IMG/VR virus record: IMGVR_UViG_3300029787_000124
Span: 1-39,889 of that record
Length of the DNA: 39,889 bases
From: a virus
Strand: one strand, 5' to 3'
Of this stretch, positions 24,838 to 33,867 are shown piece after piece (the stretch's first letter is position 1; the number at the start of each line of letters is the position of its first letter). Made by a program: the position numbers and the translations under genes. The notes under the pieces are model-generated. The model was given only the letters and a program-made list of their open reading frames with translations. It did no database searches and was not told the DNA's origin.

Positions 24838-24839
24838 GT

Positions 24840-26339
24840 TTAGGTCTCCTCCGTTTCAGCGTCGTCGTTACACTCGTTTGCTAGTGCGTTTTCGGCGCTA
24901 GCGTTTGAAACATTTTCATTTTGGTTGTCAATTTCACTTCTAAGTAGTTCTAACAGCAGATAAATTATACCCAGTGGGCCTGGTGGCATCATTAACATTC
25001 CAGAAATCGTTCCAGTAAAGTCAACGCCATCAAGGGATACACGCGGGAAGAAGTTCTCAGGGACTCCAGGGTTTCCGTCATCAGGAGGTGGCTGCAATGC
25101 ATCGATGCCCGCTGTCATTCCCTCTTGCATAGCAAAATCAATCAGACATAACAGGAGCTTGGCCAGGTCCTCTCCGTTAAGAGTTGGGTCGAGACCTATT
25201 TGAGTGAGTGCTTCATTCACTCCCTCTGCGATGCCTGCTGAATCCATCACCTCTGCCAACGAATTAAAGGCAAAACCGGTACCAGTCTTGATGACCTTGG
25301 TGATTGCAACGTGAGGGTCTGTCAGTTCGACGACTCCCTTAAGAATATCAATAGGTGTCTTAATCAACATCTTGAGGATAAAGTCTCGGGCGGCAGAGTT
25401 GAATGCAACTGTCTGGTCTTGACCTGTTGAGCTTGCGAGTGCTGCGTTGCTTGCTGGGCGTGACATATCCGGGTTTGCGTCAAAGTTGTTATCATTTGCA
25501 ATTGTAGATATCAGAATGCTCATAACTCTGTCTTTAGGTGCTCGGAAGGCTCGTTGCAACTCTGGGAAATACTGCCCTGTCAGATAGAAGTTGTAGATCA
25601 ATGGCACCAGTGAGATTGAGTCTGAATCAAACGTTGTTGAGAACCACCTTGACCACTCGTCATTGCTAAGAATGAAATCGACGTCGGTTGCAGAATAGTC
25701 AATCCCAGTCGAGTTAAGAATGTACTCTTCGGTCTCGATGGCGGCGTCTCGCGCATCTTCTCTTAGGGTTAACTCTCGATCCACAACGAATATTAGATCA
25801 CGAACGCGCGTCAGGGACCATCGGCCGAGGGTACCATCTGTGGTGACAACTATTGATGCATCTGGGAGGGGATCATATCCACCATCGCCAAGGAGGGCTT
25901 GATACAGTAAAATTGTGTTCTTTACTGTATAACTTTCGGGGCCATTAAGTTCACTCCAGAAAAACCGCTCTGCATTGGCGCGGCTATAACCCTCAAAAGC
26001 GCTAATATCGTTATATAGAAAAATCTCACTCAGATTAATCCATTGCGAGGATAGGACTGGAAAATATACAGCCTTTAGTTGGCTTGAGGTATTGCCAAAG
26101 ATGCCGGCTGCTCTCTGAATAAGAGTGTTCATGTTGGCAAGCTCTGCTGCCCATTCGCCACGGCGAGTGCTGTTGGCATTACCTAGATTTCCATCAACTG
26201 CAGGATTCGTCAGAAGGCCATCTGGCTTCGGACTCCAACCGGGACCACCATTGCTGGTTGAAGACAACGGCAGGCCGGCGTCGTCGAGAATATCATCAAT
26301 GGCAAGGTTAGCAGTTGTTCCTAGTGTATAAGTCGGCAT
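24840..26339 (-). CDS. baseplate-associated structural protein of unknown function (499 aa)
   Basis: I do not recognise the family. Residues ~60-230 are helical with conserved-looking aromatic stretches (YFPVLSSQWINLSEIFLYND, then YSRANAERFFWSELNG). Residues ~300-410 are also helical. The C-terminus has a hydrophobic run, GMLMMPPGPLGIIYLLLELL, before an acidic Asn/Glu-rich end (NALANECNDDAETEET). That run is long enough for one membrane pass but is flanked by prolines, so it may instead be an internal packing or membrane-contact element. Position directly between the 1648-aa protein and gp25 argues for a baseplate wedge or hub component. It could be a distant counterpart of a T4 wedge protein; no residue evidence settles that. 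Confidence 0.75.
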   Translation of the reverse strand: MPTYTLGTTANLAIDDILDDAGLPLSSTSNGGPGWSPKPDGLLTNPAVDGNLGNANSTRRGEWAAELANMNTLIQRAAGIFGNTSSQLKAVYFPVLSSQWINLSEIFLYNDISAFEGYSRANAERFFWSELNGPESYTVKNTILLYQALLGDGGYDPLPDASIVVTTDGTLGRWSLTRVRDLIFVVDRELTLREDARDAAIETEEYILNSTGIDYSATDVDFILSNDEWSRWFSTTFDSDSISLVPLIYNFYLTGQYFPELQRAFRAPKDRVMSILISTIANDNNFDANPDMSRPASNAALASSTGQDQTVAFNSAARDFILKMLIKTPIDILKGVVELTDPHVAITKVIKTGTGFAFNSLAEVMDSAGIAEGVNEALTQIGLDPTLNGEDLAKLLLCLIDFAMQEGMTAGIDALQPPPDDGNPGVPENFFPRVSLDGVDFTGTISGMLMMPPGPLGIIYLLLELLRSEIDNQNENVSNASAENALANECNDDAETEET

Positions 26340-26351
26340 ATTATTCTCTCT

Positions 26352-29300
26352 TTATGGCCCAACCATAGGCGGAATAGAAGGAGTTGAAAAATTGTCCTGT
26401 GAGTACTGCAGAAGTCCTTCTGATTCTGCAACAGGCGGGATAAGTGATGGTGGCGGTTCAGGTGGGCCGCCAGCTGGTGTATAACCCAGATCAATTAGCA
26501 AATAAACATCGTTTCCTTTTTTGAACCAGAGCTTGAAGTGTCTGTTAGAGTCGATTGGGTCACCAAGAATCTCCTCTATAGCTTCAGCGGCGGTTGGCTG
26601 CTCCAGCGTTGTATCCAGGCGACCGTTGATCTGATATCCATAAAACTCAGGGCCCGAAGGAATGGGCGGGTTGAAACTGAAATCCATATACTGAAACCTA
26701 ACCTGCGCGACGACGTTCCTCATTTCAACGTTTGCATACTGAGGATACAGGGCGGCCACCTCCGCCTGAGCTACACTGAGTACTGTAAACTCATCGTCGT
26801 CGATATCATTGCGTGCGGTGTACACCGATACCGCATTATTTGAGGTATTAATAGATACATGGCCGTTAACATATCTTAGTTCACTGCTGGTATATGGCGC
26901 ATTGATTAGAGTAAAATCACTGGTGTCATATTCAATTGGAGCAAGGTTATTTTCTTGTCTTTGTAGAGTGGTTAAGTTTTCGTACGTTTGAGCTGCCTCC
27001 TCAGATGCTGTTGAGCTGTCTGCATAAATGTTCTCAACTCTCAATGTCATCATCAATCCAACTTCAGGAATGTTCAGAACCTCAGCTGTCAGTGAAGATT
27101 CCTCGATGTTTGATAATATCTGACTGATCGCTTCAGGTGTATCGGTCTCGACTGTCAGGCCAGGAAGTGTCCGCAACACAGACTCATCAAAAGATAATTG
27201 GTTAGTGTTTGGGAGCGCCTTGCGGAGAGCGTTGTTGATTGCCAGCCGGCTGCGATCTATTCGATCTGTGATAATAAAGTCTAAGATCTCATCGAAACCA
27301 AAAAAGGTGGACTCAGTAGTGACCGAGAACTCAGTGCCGTCAGGGATTGCAACGGTGCCGTCCTGATAGAGAATGCCACCTTGGTTAACTACAGGTATTC
27401 TCTTAGTCTTCGTATTGAAATACGAGACCAGATCCAAGCGGACCACATTGCCCAATTGTGGGCCGTTCTGGTCAAAGTAAGCTAGCAGTGACTGCAATAT
27501 CTGACCTCTGATGAAGGCAAACACAAAGTTATCGCGATCGAGGAGACCGTCGATGTTATAGGCCGACAGAACAAAGATGTTCTTAATAATAACCTCAGCG
27601 ATGTGGACCTGAACCAGGAGCTGATACATGCCGTATTTGATCACGTTTCTAATCTTAGAGCTTAGAGGGATGTCATCTGCACAACCCTCCTTATACTCAT
27701 CCATCATCTGCTGAATAATCCCGTCTATATCGAGGAGATCACCTAACTCAGATGGCGGGCAGTTTTCTGTTTGAGTGAAGAAGTTTAGCGACTGAAGTGT
27801 CGCAGCGTCAAATATACCATTGTTTAAAACATAATCAAATGCATTATCAACAAGCTGACCATATGCTTGCGGGAAGTCACTGTAGTATACCTCCAGCCCA
27901 CTCTCAGTATCAGGGGAATCCATTTCGCTAATGATTGCCTCTGCAAACTTATATACAAAGGCATTTGCGGTGTCACCCAGACTGTTAACCGAAGAGTCGT
28001 TATATTCGATCTCCGAAACTGTCGCCGTCTTTGAGCCACCGATGATTTCGTCTTCTGCGTTATTAAGGAAAAACCTGCGCAGATTAAAGTCAGCGATCAG
28101 CTGAGGCTCTTCATAGTCTTCGGGCTTTGCGGGATACGTTATAGCAAGAGAGTTCGGGAAGCCCGAAGGAGGCGTACCAACCTGTTCTCCAACACCTGTA
28201 TTCGCAAACGACTCAAGGAATGAATTCTGAAGGTTCTCCGCAAGGGGCTGGAACGTTGTCGTTGTGGAAGCTGCTTGCTGGTCGATGGCGAATGGTGCCT
28301 GCAGACTTGAAGGACCCCATTCAGGGTAACCAGGGTGATTATGGGATGGAATGTAGATACCATTTTCTGTATCGTGAACACCATCGCCGACCTGTGGGCT
28401 TTCTATTGTTACATCGAGGCGCCCATTAATTTGATATCCATAAAACTCAGGACCTGTAGGAACGTTATATTGCACATCGTAATTTTGATACCTAACTTGT
28501 GGCACAACGTTTCTCATCTCAGCGTTAGGATACTGGTTCATAATGAAGAGTTGTGCTTCTTCCAAAACATAGTATTCATCTTTATCATCTAGATCATTAA
28601 ACGATAGGTAGACCGAGATGCCATTATTTGAGGTATTGGTAGATACATGAGTATTGATGTATCTTAATTGATTGCTAGTGTATGGTGGGTCAATTCGCGT
28701 AAAGTCGTTTATGTCATATTCATTGGCCGGAAGACCGGACTCTTGCCTCACAAGCGTCGAGTTCGGGGAAAAGATTGGCTCATCATCTTGATGTATAACG
28801 TAGCCCAATCCGCTTGGATCGTTGGCAGGGTTGACGTAGTAGTGGAAGTGCTGCCCACTTTCGTTAAGGGATGGCAGAAGGGAGATGTCATTCTCCTCCG
28901 CAAACCTAAACAGGAGCTGCAGATCTTTGTACGCGTCGGGTTCGCCGGCTGCAACAATATACGAACTGTAAAACCTCTGCGTCAGTGTTTGAAGTGTTTG
29001 AGAATCATACTCAAACGTCTCGGGGATTATGTAATCCCTAAGAGCATCGATAAAGTTTTGATTAAACTTATACGTTGTGAAAACCGGGTTTTCTATGTTT
29101 GCTGGGTTGTCCAGTCCTTGAATGTTGTCGATGACGTTTTGTATCGCGTCTCTGAAGTTAGGGTCATTGGAAGCATCCGTTAGGGCGCCGGCCATTGTGC
29201 TGACGGTTCCAATTGCGGCGGCCTGGTCTGTGCCCAGAATACGAGCGATATCGACATCGCATTCTTGTAGTCTCGTCTCAAGATCATCGAAACCATCCTT

Positions 29301-31298
29301 GACGTCTTGTAGGACACTCACAATTTTTTGCAAGAACTCCGGAGAGATACCTGGGCCCAGGTCTCTTTCTATACCTCGAAGCTCATCAGCATACTGAATA
29401 CCGCTAAGCACTGGGGACTCATTTGCCTGAACTGGCTGCAGCATAATCTCCTTCACTGAATCACCAGAGGCAATAAACTGGAGCAGCACTGTTTCTGCCA
29501 ATACATTGAATGTCTCTGGTACTGACTTACCGATTGTTGGATCTAGGAACTCTGAATCTGGGCAATCGAGATCAAGGTCTGGAAGATCAATCACCAGGCC
29601 GTCTTCTATAAGTCTTAACAGATCGTTAATATTTTCGTCATCAAAGATCCCTGCATCTAGACATACGTTGTCTTGATTAAGGGCATAAAGGTCGTTGGCA
29701 ATTTGATTACAGAGGTCGGTTACGTCAACGCTTGCAGACAGGTCTTCGAAGAACCCTAGAATTTGGGTTATTGAGTCCAGCCTCTCGCCAACTACGGTAT
29801 CTGAATACTCTGCATTGAAGTCTAATATCTTATCGATTAGATCGGGTGGTGCATCGTTTCTATTCAACATCAGTGTGCAAATATCAATCGAGCTTAGTAT
29901 AGATGAAAGGGCGCTCAGGTAGTCCAATGTCTGTTGAACCGAGAGGCCATTCTTCGCTGACAGTTGGTCGAGCTGTGATGTGGCACCTACCTGTGGCAGA
30001 CCATCCAATTGCGGATTGGAGTTATCGTTAATAAAGCTTGTGATGTCGTTCTGACCATAATCGGTAGATCGTGGTGATGTAGTTGGGCAATTTTCCCTCA
30101 GCAAGTCGGCAAGCTGCTTGATGATCTCCAAGACAATCTGCTGAACTGTATCGATCAGAACTTTCTCGATTTGTTTCCACAAGTCCCCAGAGATCGTAAA
30201 TGGTTTGAACTTCTCAAAATCAATTTCCGGCAAGCTAATTGGAGCGCGCTTTGGCAAGTCGGGGGGTATGTAAACTGAGGCTGCAGCACTTGTCAGAGCG
30301 TTAGCTGTAGCACGGCCGACTCTTGCAGCGGCTGCAGAGGCACCGAAAGTTAAGCACAAGAACGCTTCTTTTGCAATCTCATCAATTCCAAACTGTCGCA
30401 TGATGTATGCAACTTTTGGGTTCTTCTTCTGGATTAGACCCAATGGGCCCTGTTCAATAACATTAGCGATGGTATTTGAAACATCTGCTGCAGTTGTAAG
30501 AGCTTTGACAGACTGGGCTGCAGCGACTCTCTTAAACACCTCTGGATTGTCAGCGACTTCCTGCTTGAGCTTTCTGTATTCCTCCGATGTGAAGTAATCC
30601 TTGAATCCTTTTTCCAACTGATCAACGTTATTGATATCAATAAGGCCCTGATCTGATGCCACCCGGAGGAGTTCATTGGTCATATCCTTCTTGGGTTGGA
30701 GTTGGAAGTTCTCTATCAGGTCTCCTGTGAGTCCTAGCGAGTCTCTAACCGAGTCATCGTTCAGAAAGTCAAAGAAAGAATACGGGTTTTGTGTGTCGAT
30801 GTTACCCTGGAATGCTGTGAGCAGGTTCTGATAGTTTCTTAGGATCGCCAGAGTCAGCGGGTCTTTTAGTAGTTTGTTATTCTTGATGATCGAGAAGTAA
30901 CCCACGCGCAGAGGCTGACTTTCAATCGAATCCTCGACGAGGAGATAATCTATTCTAGACACAGCAAGCTTCCCGCGCTTCTTGCCAAAAATTATGGTGA
31001 TTGTATCAGCCTCGGAGAAATCATAGCTGGGGCTCTGGATCTTTGTCTGTTCCGACAGGATGGCCACAAGTATGTTTAGAATGCCCGTTGCCTGCAACTG
31101 CAGGGGGCCAAATGCAACATTGATGTCTATCTGTCCCTCAAAGCCACCATACTGTGTATCAAAGGACTTAAGACCATTGTTCAGAAGATTATTTTGGCTA
31201 CCGAGTGTCCCAACCGTAAGTGTGGTCTCTGAAATCTCTCCTACGATGCTCTGTTGTTCATTGAAGAACGCCAGGTTTGCATCGAAGTCAGGCATCAT
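26352..31298 (-). CDS. large tail/baseplate protein with internally duplicated domain (1648 aa)
   Basis: I start the gene at the ATG at 31298 (MMPDFDANLAFF), overlapping the previous stop (ATGATGCCTGA), with AGGGAGGA about 12 bases upstream; an upstream in-frame start would overlap the previous gene by over 100 bp. Residues ~1-230 are a mixed N-terminal domain (DTITIIFGKKRGKLAVSRID). About 230-780 is largely helical. Residues ~848-966 and ~1444-1567 are two copies of one domain (TLVRQESG ... GPEFYGYQINGRL). SGQHFHYYV occurs at 814-822. The C-terminus is proline-rich. The size invites a tape-measure guess, but the domain content and its position beside gp25 and the spike genes favour a hub or baseplate protein. 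Confidence 0.78.
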   Translation of the reverse strand: MMPDFDANLAFFNEQQSIVGEISETTLTVGTLGSQNNLLNNGLKSFDTQYGGFEGQIDINVAFGPLQLQATGILNILVAILSEQTKIQSPSYDFSEADTITIIFGKKRGKLAVSRIDYLLVEDSIESQPLRVGYFSIIKNNKLLKDPLTLAILRNYQNLLTAFQGNIDTQNPYSFFDFLNDDSVRDSLGLTGDLIENFQLQPKKDMTNELLRVASDQGLIDINNVDQLEKGFKDYFTSEEYRKLKQEVADNPEVFKRVAAAQSVKALTTAADVSNTIANVIEQGPLGLIQKKNPKVAYIMRQFGIDEIAKEAFLCLTFGASAAAARVGRATANALTSAAASVYIPPDLPKRAPISLPEIDFEKFKPFTISGDLWKQIEKVLIDTVQQIVLEIIKQLADLLRENCPTTSPRSTDYGQNDITSFINDNSNPQLDGLPQVGATSQLDQLSAKNGLSVQQTLDYLSALSSILSSIDICTLMLNRNDAPPDLIDKILDFNAEYSDTVVGERLDSITQILGFFEDLSASVDVTDLCNQIANDLYALNQDNVCLDAGIFDDENINDLLRLIEDGLVIDLPDLDLDCPDSEFLDPTIGKSVPETFNVLAETVLLQFIASGDSVKEIMLQPVQANESPVLSGIQYADELRGIERDLGPGISPEFLQKIVSVLQDVKDGFDDLETRLQECDVDIARILGTDQAAAIGTVSTMAGALTDASNDPNFRDAIQNVIDNIQGLDNPANIENPVFTTYKFNQNFIDALRDYIIPETFEYDSQTLQTLTQRFYSSYIVAAGEPDAYKDLQLLFRFAEENDISLLPSLNESGQHFHYYVNPANDPSGLGYVIHQDDEPIFSPNSTLVRQESGLPANEYDINDFTRIDPPYTSNQLRYINTHVSTNTSNNGISVYLSFNDLDDKDEYYVLEEAQLFIMNQYPNAEMRNVVPQVRYQNYDVQYNVPTGPEFYGYQINGRLDVTIESPQVGDGVHDTENGIYIPSHNHPGYPEWGPSSLQAPFAIDQQAASTTTTFQPLAENLQNSFLESFANTGVGEQVGTPPSGFPNSLAITYPAKPEDYEEPQLIADFNLRRFFLNNAEDEIIGGSKTATVSEIEYNDSSVNSLGDTANAFVYKFAEAIISEMDSPDTESGLEVYYSDFPQAYGQLVDNAFDYVLNNGIFDAATLQSLNFFTQTENCPPSELGDLLDIDGIIQQMMDEYKEGCADDIPLSSKIRNVIKYGMYQLLVQVHIAEVIIKNIFVLSAYNIDGLLDRDNFVFAFIRGQILQSLLAYFDQNGPQLGNVVRLDLVSYFNTKTKRIPVVNQGGILYQDGTVAIPDGTEFSVTTESTFFGFDEILDFIITDRIDRSRLAINNALRKALPNTNQLSFDESVLRTLPGLTVETDTPEAISQILSNIEESSLTAEVLNIPEVGLMMTLRVENIYADSSTASEEAAQTYENLTTLQRQENNLAPIEYDTSDFTLINAPYTSSELRYVNGHVSINTSNNAVSVYTARNDIDDDEFTVLSVAQAEVAALYPQYANVEMRNVVAQVRFQYMDFSFNPPIPSGPEFYGYQINGRLDTTLEQPTAAEAIEEILGDPIDSNRHFKLWFKKGNDVYLLIDLGYTPAGGPPEPPPSLIPPVAESEGLLQYSQDNFSTPSIPPMVGP
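26595..26969 (-). repeat. second copy of the duplicated domain in the 1648-aa protein
   Basis: Residues ~1444-1567. The segment runs from TLQRQENNLAPIEYDTSDF, through SSELRYVNGHVSINTSNNAVSVY and EMRNVVAQVRFQ, to GPEFYGYQINGRLDTTLEQP. It aligns without large gaps to the copy about 1.8 kb away. DNA identity is high in places; for example TGATATCCATAAAACTCAGG is shared exactly. Confidence 0.85.
28399..28757 (-). repeat. first copy of the duplicated domain in the 1648-aa protein
   Basis: Residues ~848-966. The segment runs from TLVRQESGLPANEYDINDF, through SNQLRYINTHVSTNTSNNGISVY and EMRNVVPQVRYQ, to GPEFYGYQINGRLDVTIESP. The unrelated sequence between the two copies shows the duplication was not in simple tandem, or was later separated by an insertion. 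Confidence 0.85.
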
Positions 31299-31686
31299 TC
31301 GAAAGCAGTTCCTCCCTCTTTTTGTCGAAGTTATAAACAGATCTAAAAATAACGACTGTTTTGTTCGATGGAGGGAATGTCTGGTAGAATGATTCAACAG
31401 TGATAGAATCTTGGATATCGAGCACTAGTTGATTTGCTAAATCAAGATCACCATTGGCCTCTGTTGCAAAATATTCCTCATCATATAGGGCAGAGTAAAA
31501 CTCAGGGAGGTATGATGTAATGAACTCGCGTGCTGCATCACGGATATTGGCGCTGTTGCCAACAATCTCGTCAGCACTATTGGCGCGGCCAACCTTCATT
31601 CGGACTTTGCTAGATTCACTTGACCGCTCATAAAACGGCACATTAAAAGTTTTACTTAGATATTTTTTTGTTATGATGGAAGTCAT
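31288..31686 (-). CDS. small baseplate-region protein of unknown function (132 aa)
   Basis: I do not recognise the family. The N-terminal third is basic (MTSIITKKYLSKTFNVPFYE, KVRMKVGR). The middle and end are acidic with an aromatic patch (LPEFYSALYDEEYFATEANG) and a last beta-like section (TVVIFRSVYNFDKK). There is no membrane segment and no cysteine. It starts eight bases after the spike-like gene and its end overlaps the start of the 1648-aa gene by 11 bp. Its size and position resemble small baseplate-assembly or tail-completion proteins, but nothing in the sequence proves that. Confidence 0.75.
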   Translation of the reverse strand: MTSIITKKYLSKTFNVPFYERSSESSKVRMKVGRANSADEIVGNSANIRDAAREFITSYLPEFYSALYDEEYFATEANGDLDLANQLVLDIQDSITVESFYQTFPPSNKTVVIFRSVYNFDKKREELLSNDA

Positions 31687-31693
31687 ATCTTAA

Positions 31694-32680
31694 TTAATTC
31701 GTATTGTTATATTTGCTTAATATAAATAAGCCTTTATCATCGGTACTTGTCTCTGCTCCGCCAGGGACCTCAAGGTATGTTCTCTTGATCCCGCTTACTT
31801 TTTGCATGTGCAACATCAATTGCGCCTCAACATTTGCGAGGTTGTTAATGATGCTCTCAGTGGCAGAAGGTAACAGGTTTTCAAAGTCCGGGGCTGTGAG
31901 TTGTCCATAGAACGGAGATCTGTGAGTGTGAGTCATCAGGGCTTTCGTGAGTTGTCGGTTGTACTCCAAGAAGTTTTTGAATAGCTCTCTAAGGTCATGG
32001 ACAGCATCACAGGTCTCTATCAAGCACTGCTGTAGATTTGATCCCTTTACGAGAGGCTGCATATCACGATCGTCGTTCATAGCAATCAGGTCGATGCCAT
32101 ATGCCGTTGTCGATGCATTTGTGAGGTCACCACCTTGTGAGTTTTTCTTGTCGGTTCGAGTCACAAGTTTGATATTCTCACGGGCAATGAATCGAAGCGT
32201 ATCAGCCTTGAGGGCCACAGTGCTTCGAGGAGAATCTGGTGTGGTGTTACCTACTGTCCCGGCAGCCAAACCAAAATATGAATCAGGGTCAGACTTCTGT
32301 GAGGTGTAGATGCGTGCGGCGTCTAATTTAAAGTTAGGATCGACTCGGAGCGCTTTGCCTCTCTTATCGCGATGGCGTGCTCGGTATCCCAATCTTCCCG
32401 CGACAATATCCACTGCGGCACAGTGTGTGTCCTTGGACCCCCCGAAACCAGACAGAACATTATTTGGCCTATCTAGCCCCAATACAATTCCGCAATTGCC
32501 CTTGTGGGTTGCCAGCTCTTCATCCAATGATATAAACTCAGGGGTATCAAAGTCTTCTCTCGTACCCTGACCGAAGCCAAGAAACTCTGCCTGTTCTTGC
32601 TCTGACATGCCATCATAGGCCTGTCGTTGCTCGGGCGAAAGCAAACTTAAATCAATTGCTGGTTTTTTGCGCGATGCCAT
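31694..32680 (-). CDS. spike-like baseplate protein with HTH tripeptide (328 aa)
   Basis: Residues ~62-98 have the pattern NCGIVLGLDRPNNVLSGFGG, then DTHCAAVDIVAGR. Residues ~154-176 (VALKADTLRFIARENIKLVT) look like the regular beta strands of a spike beta-helix or OB-type stem. Residues 250-264 (THTHRSPFYGQLTAP) recall the H-x-H segment near the tip of gpV/gp138-type membrane-piercing spikes, where histidines from three chains hold a metal ion. Here the motif is followed by ~65 helical residues, so it is not at the extreme C-terminus. The start overlaps the stop of the M15-bearing gene (TAATG). Together they would form a hub and spike complex. The spike call is inference. Confidence 0.65.
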   Translation of the reverse strand: MASRKKPAIDLSLLSPEQRQAYDGMSEQEQAEFLGFGQGTREDFDTPEFISLDEELATHKGNCGIVLGLDRPNNVLSGFGGSKDTHCAAVDIVAGRLGYRARHRDKRGKALRVDPNFKLDAARIYTSQKSDPDSYFGLAAGTVGNTTPDSPRSTVALKADTLRFIARENIKLVTRTDKKNSQGGDLTNASTTAYGIDLIAMNDDRDMQPLVKGSNLQQCLIETCDAVHDLRELFKNFLEYNRQLTKALMTHTHRSPFYGQLTAPDFENLLPSATESIINNLANVEAQLMLHMQKVSGIKRTYLEVPGGAETSTDDKGLFILSKYNNTN

Positions 32681-33867
32681 TAGCTAGTTTCTCCTATCTT
32701 ATATCCTACAATACTTCCGGCAGCGAGAAGTCGCTTTGCCTCATTCTGCTCAGGAATAGCCTCTGTTCCTTCACCGAACGAAAAGTGGAAATGCTGGCCT
32801 GAAGCGGCGGAAGTTAATGTCGTATACTCATCCTTAAATCTAAACGCCGAGTTGACAGCGCTGTAGCCTTGTAGTATTTTTAGTATAGCTGATTCGTTGG
32901 CTTCATTAACTGGAAAAAATACAAAGTCTAAGGCGTTCCCAAGGACATGCCTGCTTGTATAAGCACCCTTTCGGCCGGCTTTTTTAGCATCAGCAATTAC
33001 TTTGTGATACTTATCATTACCGCCAGTGGCTGTTATACCAACGCTTGGTAGTTGTTTCTTGATCTGCTTGAACACTTCTATGCCCACATCGGCCATTTTC
33101 GCTGTGATATCGCCGGCATTTGACAACTCAGTGCCCTTCTCTCTATAGCCTAGCTCTGTCAGGGCTGCGCGGAGTTTGTCCGCGTTGGGTGTCTCTCCAT
33201 CAAAGTCAGGTCGATTAGCTGCTAAATTCTTGATCTCTCCAGAGAGAAGTTTCCTTTCCGGGATAGCATCTAGAAGAGGAAGTGGCATTCCATTCTTGAA
33301 TGCAGTGTCTAGACTTTGTGCTTGCTCATATCCTGCCAGTTGAACAGGAGGGCCGACGATGGAGCTGATCTTAGGGCCATAGAGGGTTCCTACGTCCTCA
33401 TAGATTACTCTAACTATAGATCCGATCTCAATCCCAATCTCGGTGGGAGTGACATCGGAGTAAACATCGGAGTATGTAGCGATGATTGGATCGTTGGTAC
33501 CCCTAGGGGCTGGCCGTGGTTCAAGCTCAGGGATGTATACTTTATAAACAAATGTCGGATAATCAGCAGTCTCGGCGGCGTCGGAGCCCTCAGACTCCTC
33601 AGATTCTTGTGCAACCTTAAGGACATAATCCTTAAACAGTGCTGACTTATTTTTTACTGACGGGAATGTGATTGTTCTTTTCGCGATCACAATACCCTCA
33701 AAGGAGTCCTTGTTCGCGAGGGCATCTCGACCGTAGGCCTCTTCTGTTGATAATCGCAGAAACTCAAGAGGGTCGGTTCTCCTCCGATCGGTGGAGGGAC
33801 CGCCAGCGTCAGATATGTTGTTTAGTGTACCAAACGGTATCTGATCAAGCCTGAGTTTACCTGTCAT
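32680..33867 (-). CDS. baseplate hub protein with OB-like domain and M15-type peptidase domain (395 aa)
   Basis: Residues ~55-170 form a beta-rich domain (FVYKVYIPELEPRP, GSIVRVIYEDVGTLYGPKI) like the OB fold of spike and hub proteins. Residues ~225-365 match the M15/VanY-like peptidase family: SRHVLGNALDF (Ser305, His307, Gly310, Ala312, Asp314), then SGQHFHFSF (His359, His361). Zinc would be held by His307, Asp314 and His361. Such enzymes cut peptide cross-links in peptidoglycan. The architecture parallels T4 gp5, where an OB domain is joined to a lysozyme, but with a different enzyme class. It is coupled to the spike-like gene downstream and overlaps the 103-aa gene by 11 bp. Confidence 0.82.
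   Translation of the reverse strand: MTGKLRLDQIPFGTLNNISDAGGPSTDRRRTDPLEFLRLSTEEAYGRDALANKDSFEGIVIAKRTITFPSVKNKSALFKDYVLKVAQESEESEGSDAAETADYPTFVYKVYIPELEPRPAPRGTNDPIIATYSDVYSDVTPTEIGIEIGSIVRVIYEDVGTLYGPKISSIVGPPVQLAGYEQAQSLDTAFKNGMPLPLLDAIPERKLLSGEIKNLAANRPDFDGETPNADKLRAALTELGYREKGTELSNAGDITAKMADVGIEVFKQIKKQLPSVGITATGGNDKYHKVIADAKKAGRKGAYTSRHVLGNALDFVFFPVNEANESAILKILQGYSAVNSAFRFKDEYTTLTSAASGQHFHFSFGEGTEAIPEQNEAKRLLAAGSIVGYKIGETS

Noticed and set aside
28668-29183. 171-aa plus-strand open frame
   Set aside because: Antisense to the 1648-aa gene, including one of its duplicated domains; the translation has no protein-like features.
26352-31298. Tape measure protein
   Set aside because: The size fits, but the two beta-type duplicated domains, the lack of one long helical repeat and the position next to gp25 and spike genes do not.
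31299-31397. N-terminal 33-residue extension of the 1648-aa protein
   Set aside because: It would overlap the previous gene by ~110 bp, has no ribosome site, and reads as a non-protein-like Arg/Ser/Cys-rich segment; the ATG at 31298 has AGGGAGGA upstream.
31721-31728. TATAAATA, the T4 late-promoter octamer
   Set aside because: It points to the right on the plus strand, where there is no gene, and one chance match in 40 kb of this composition is not surprising.
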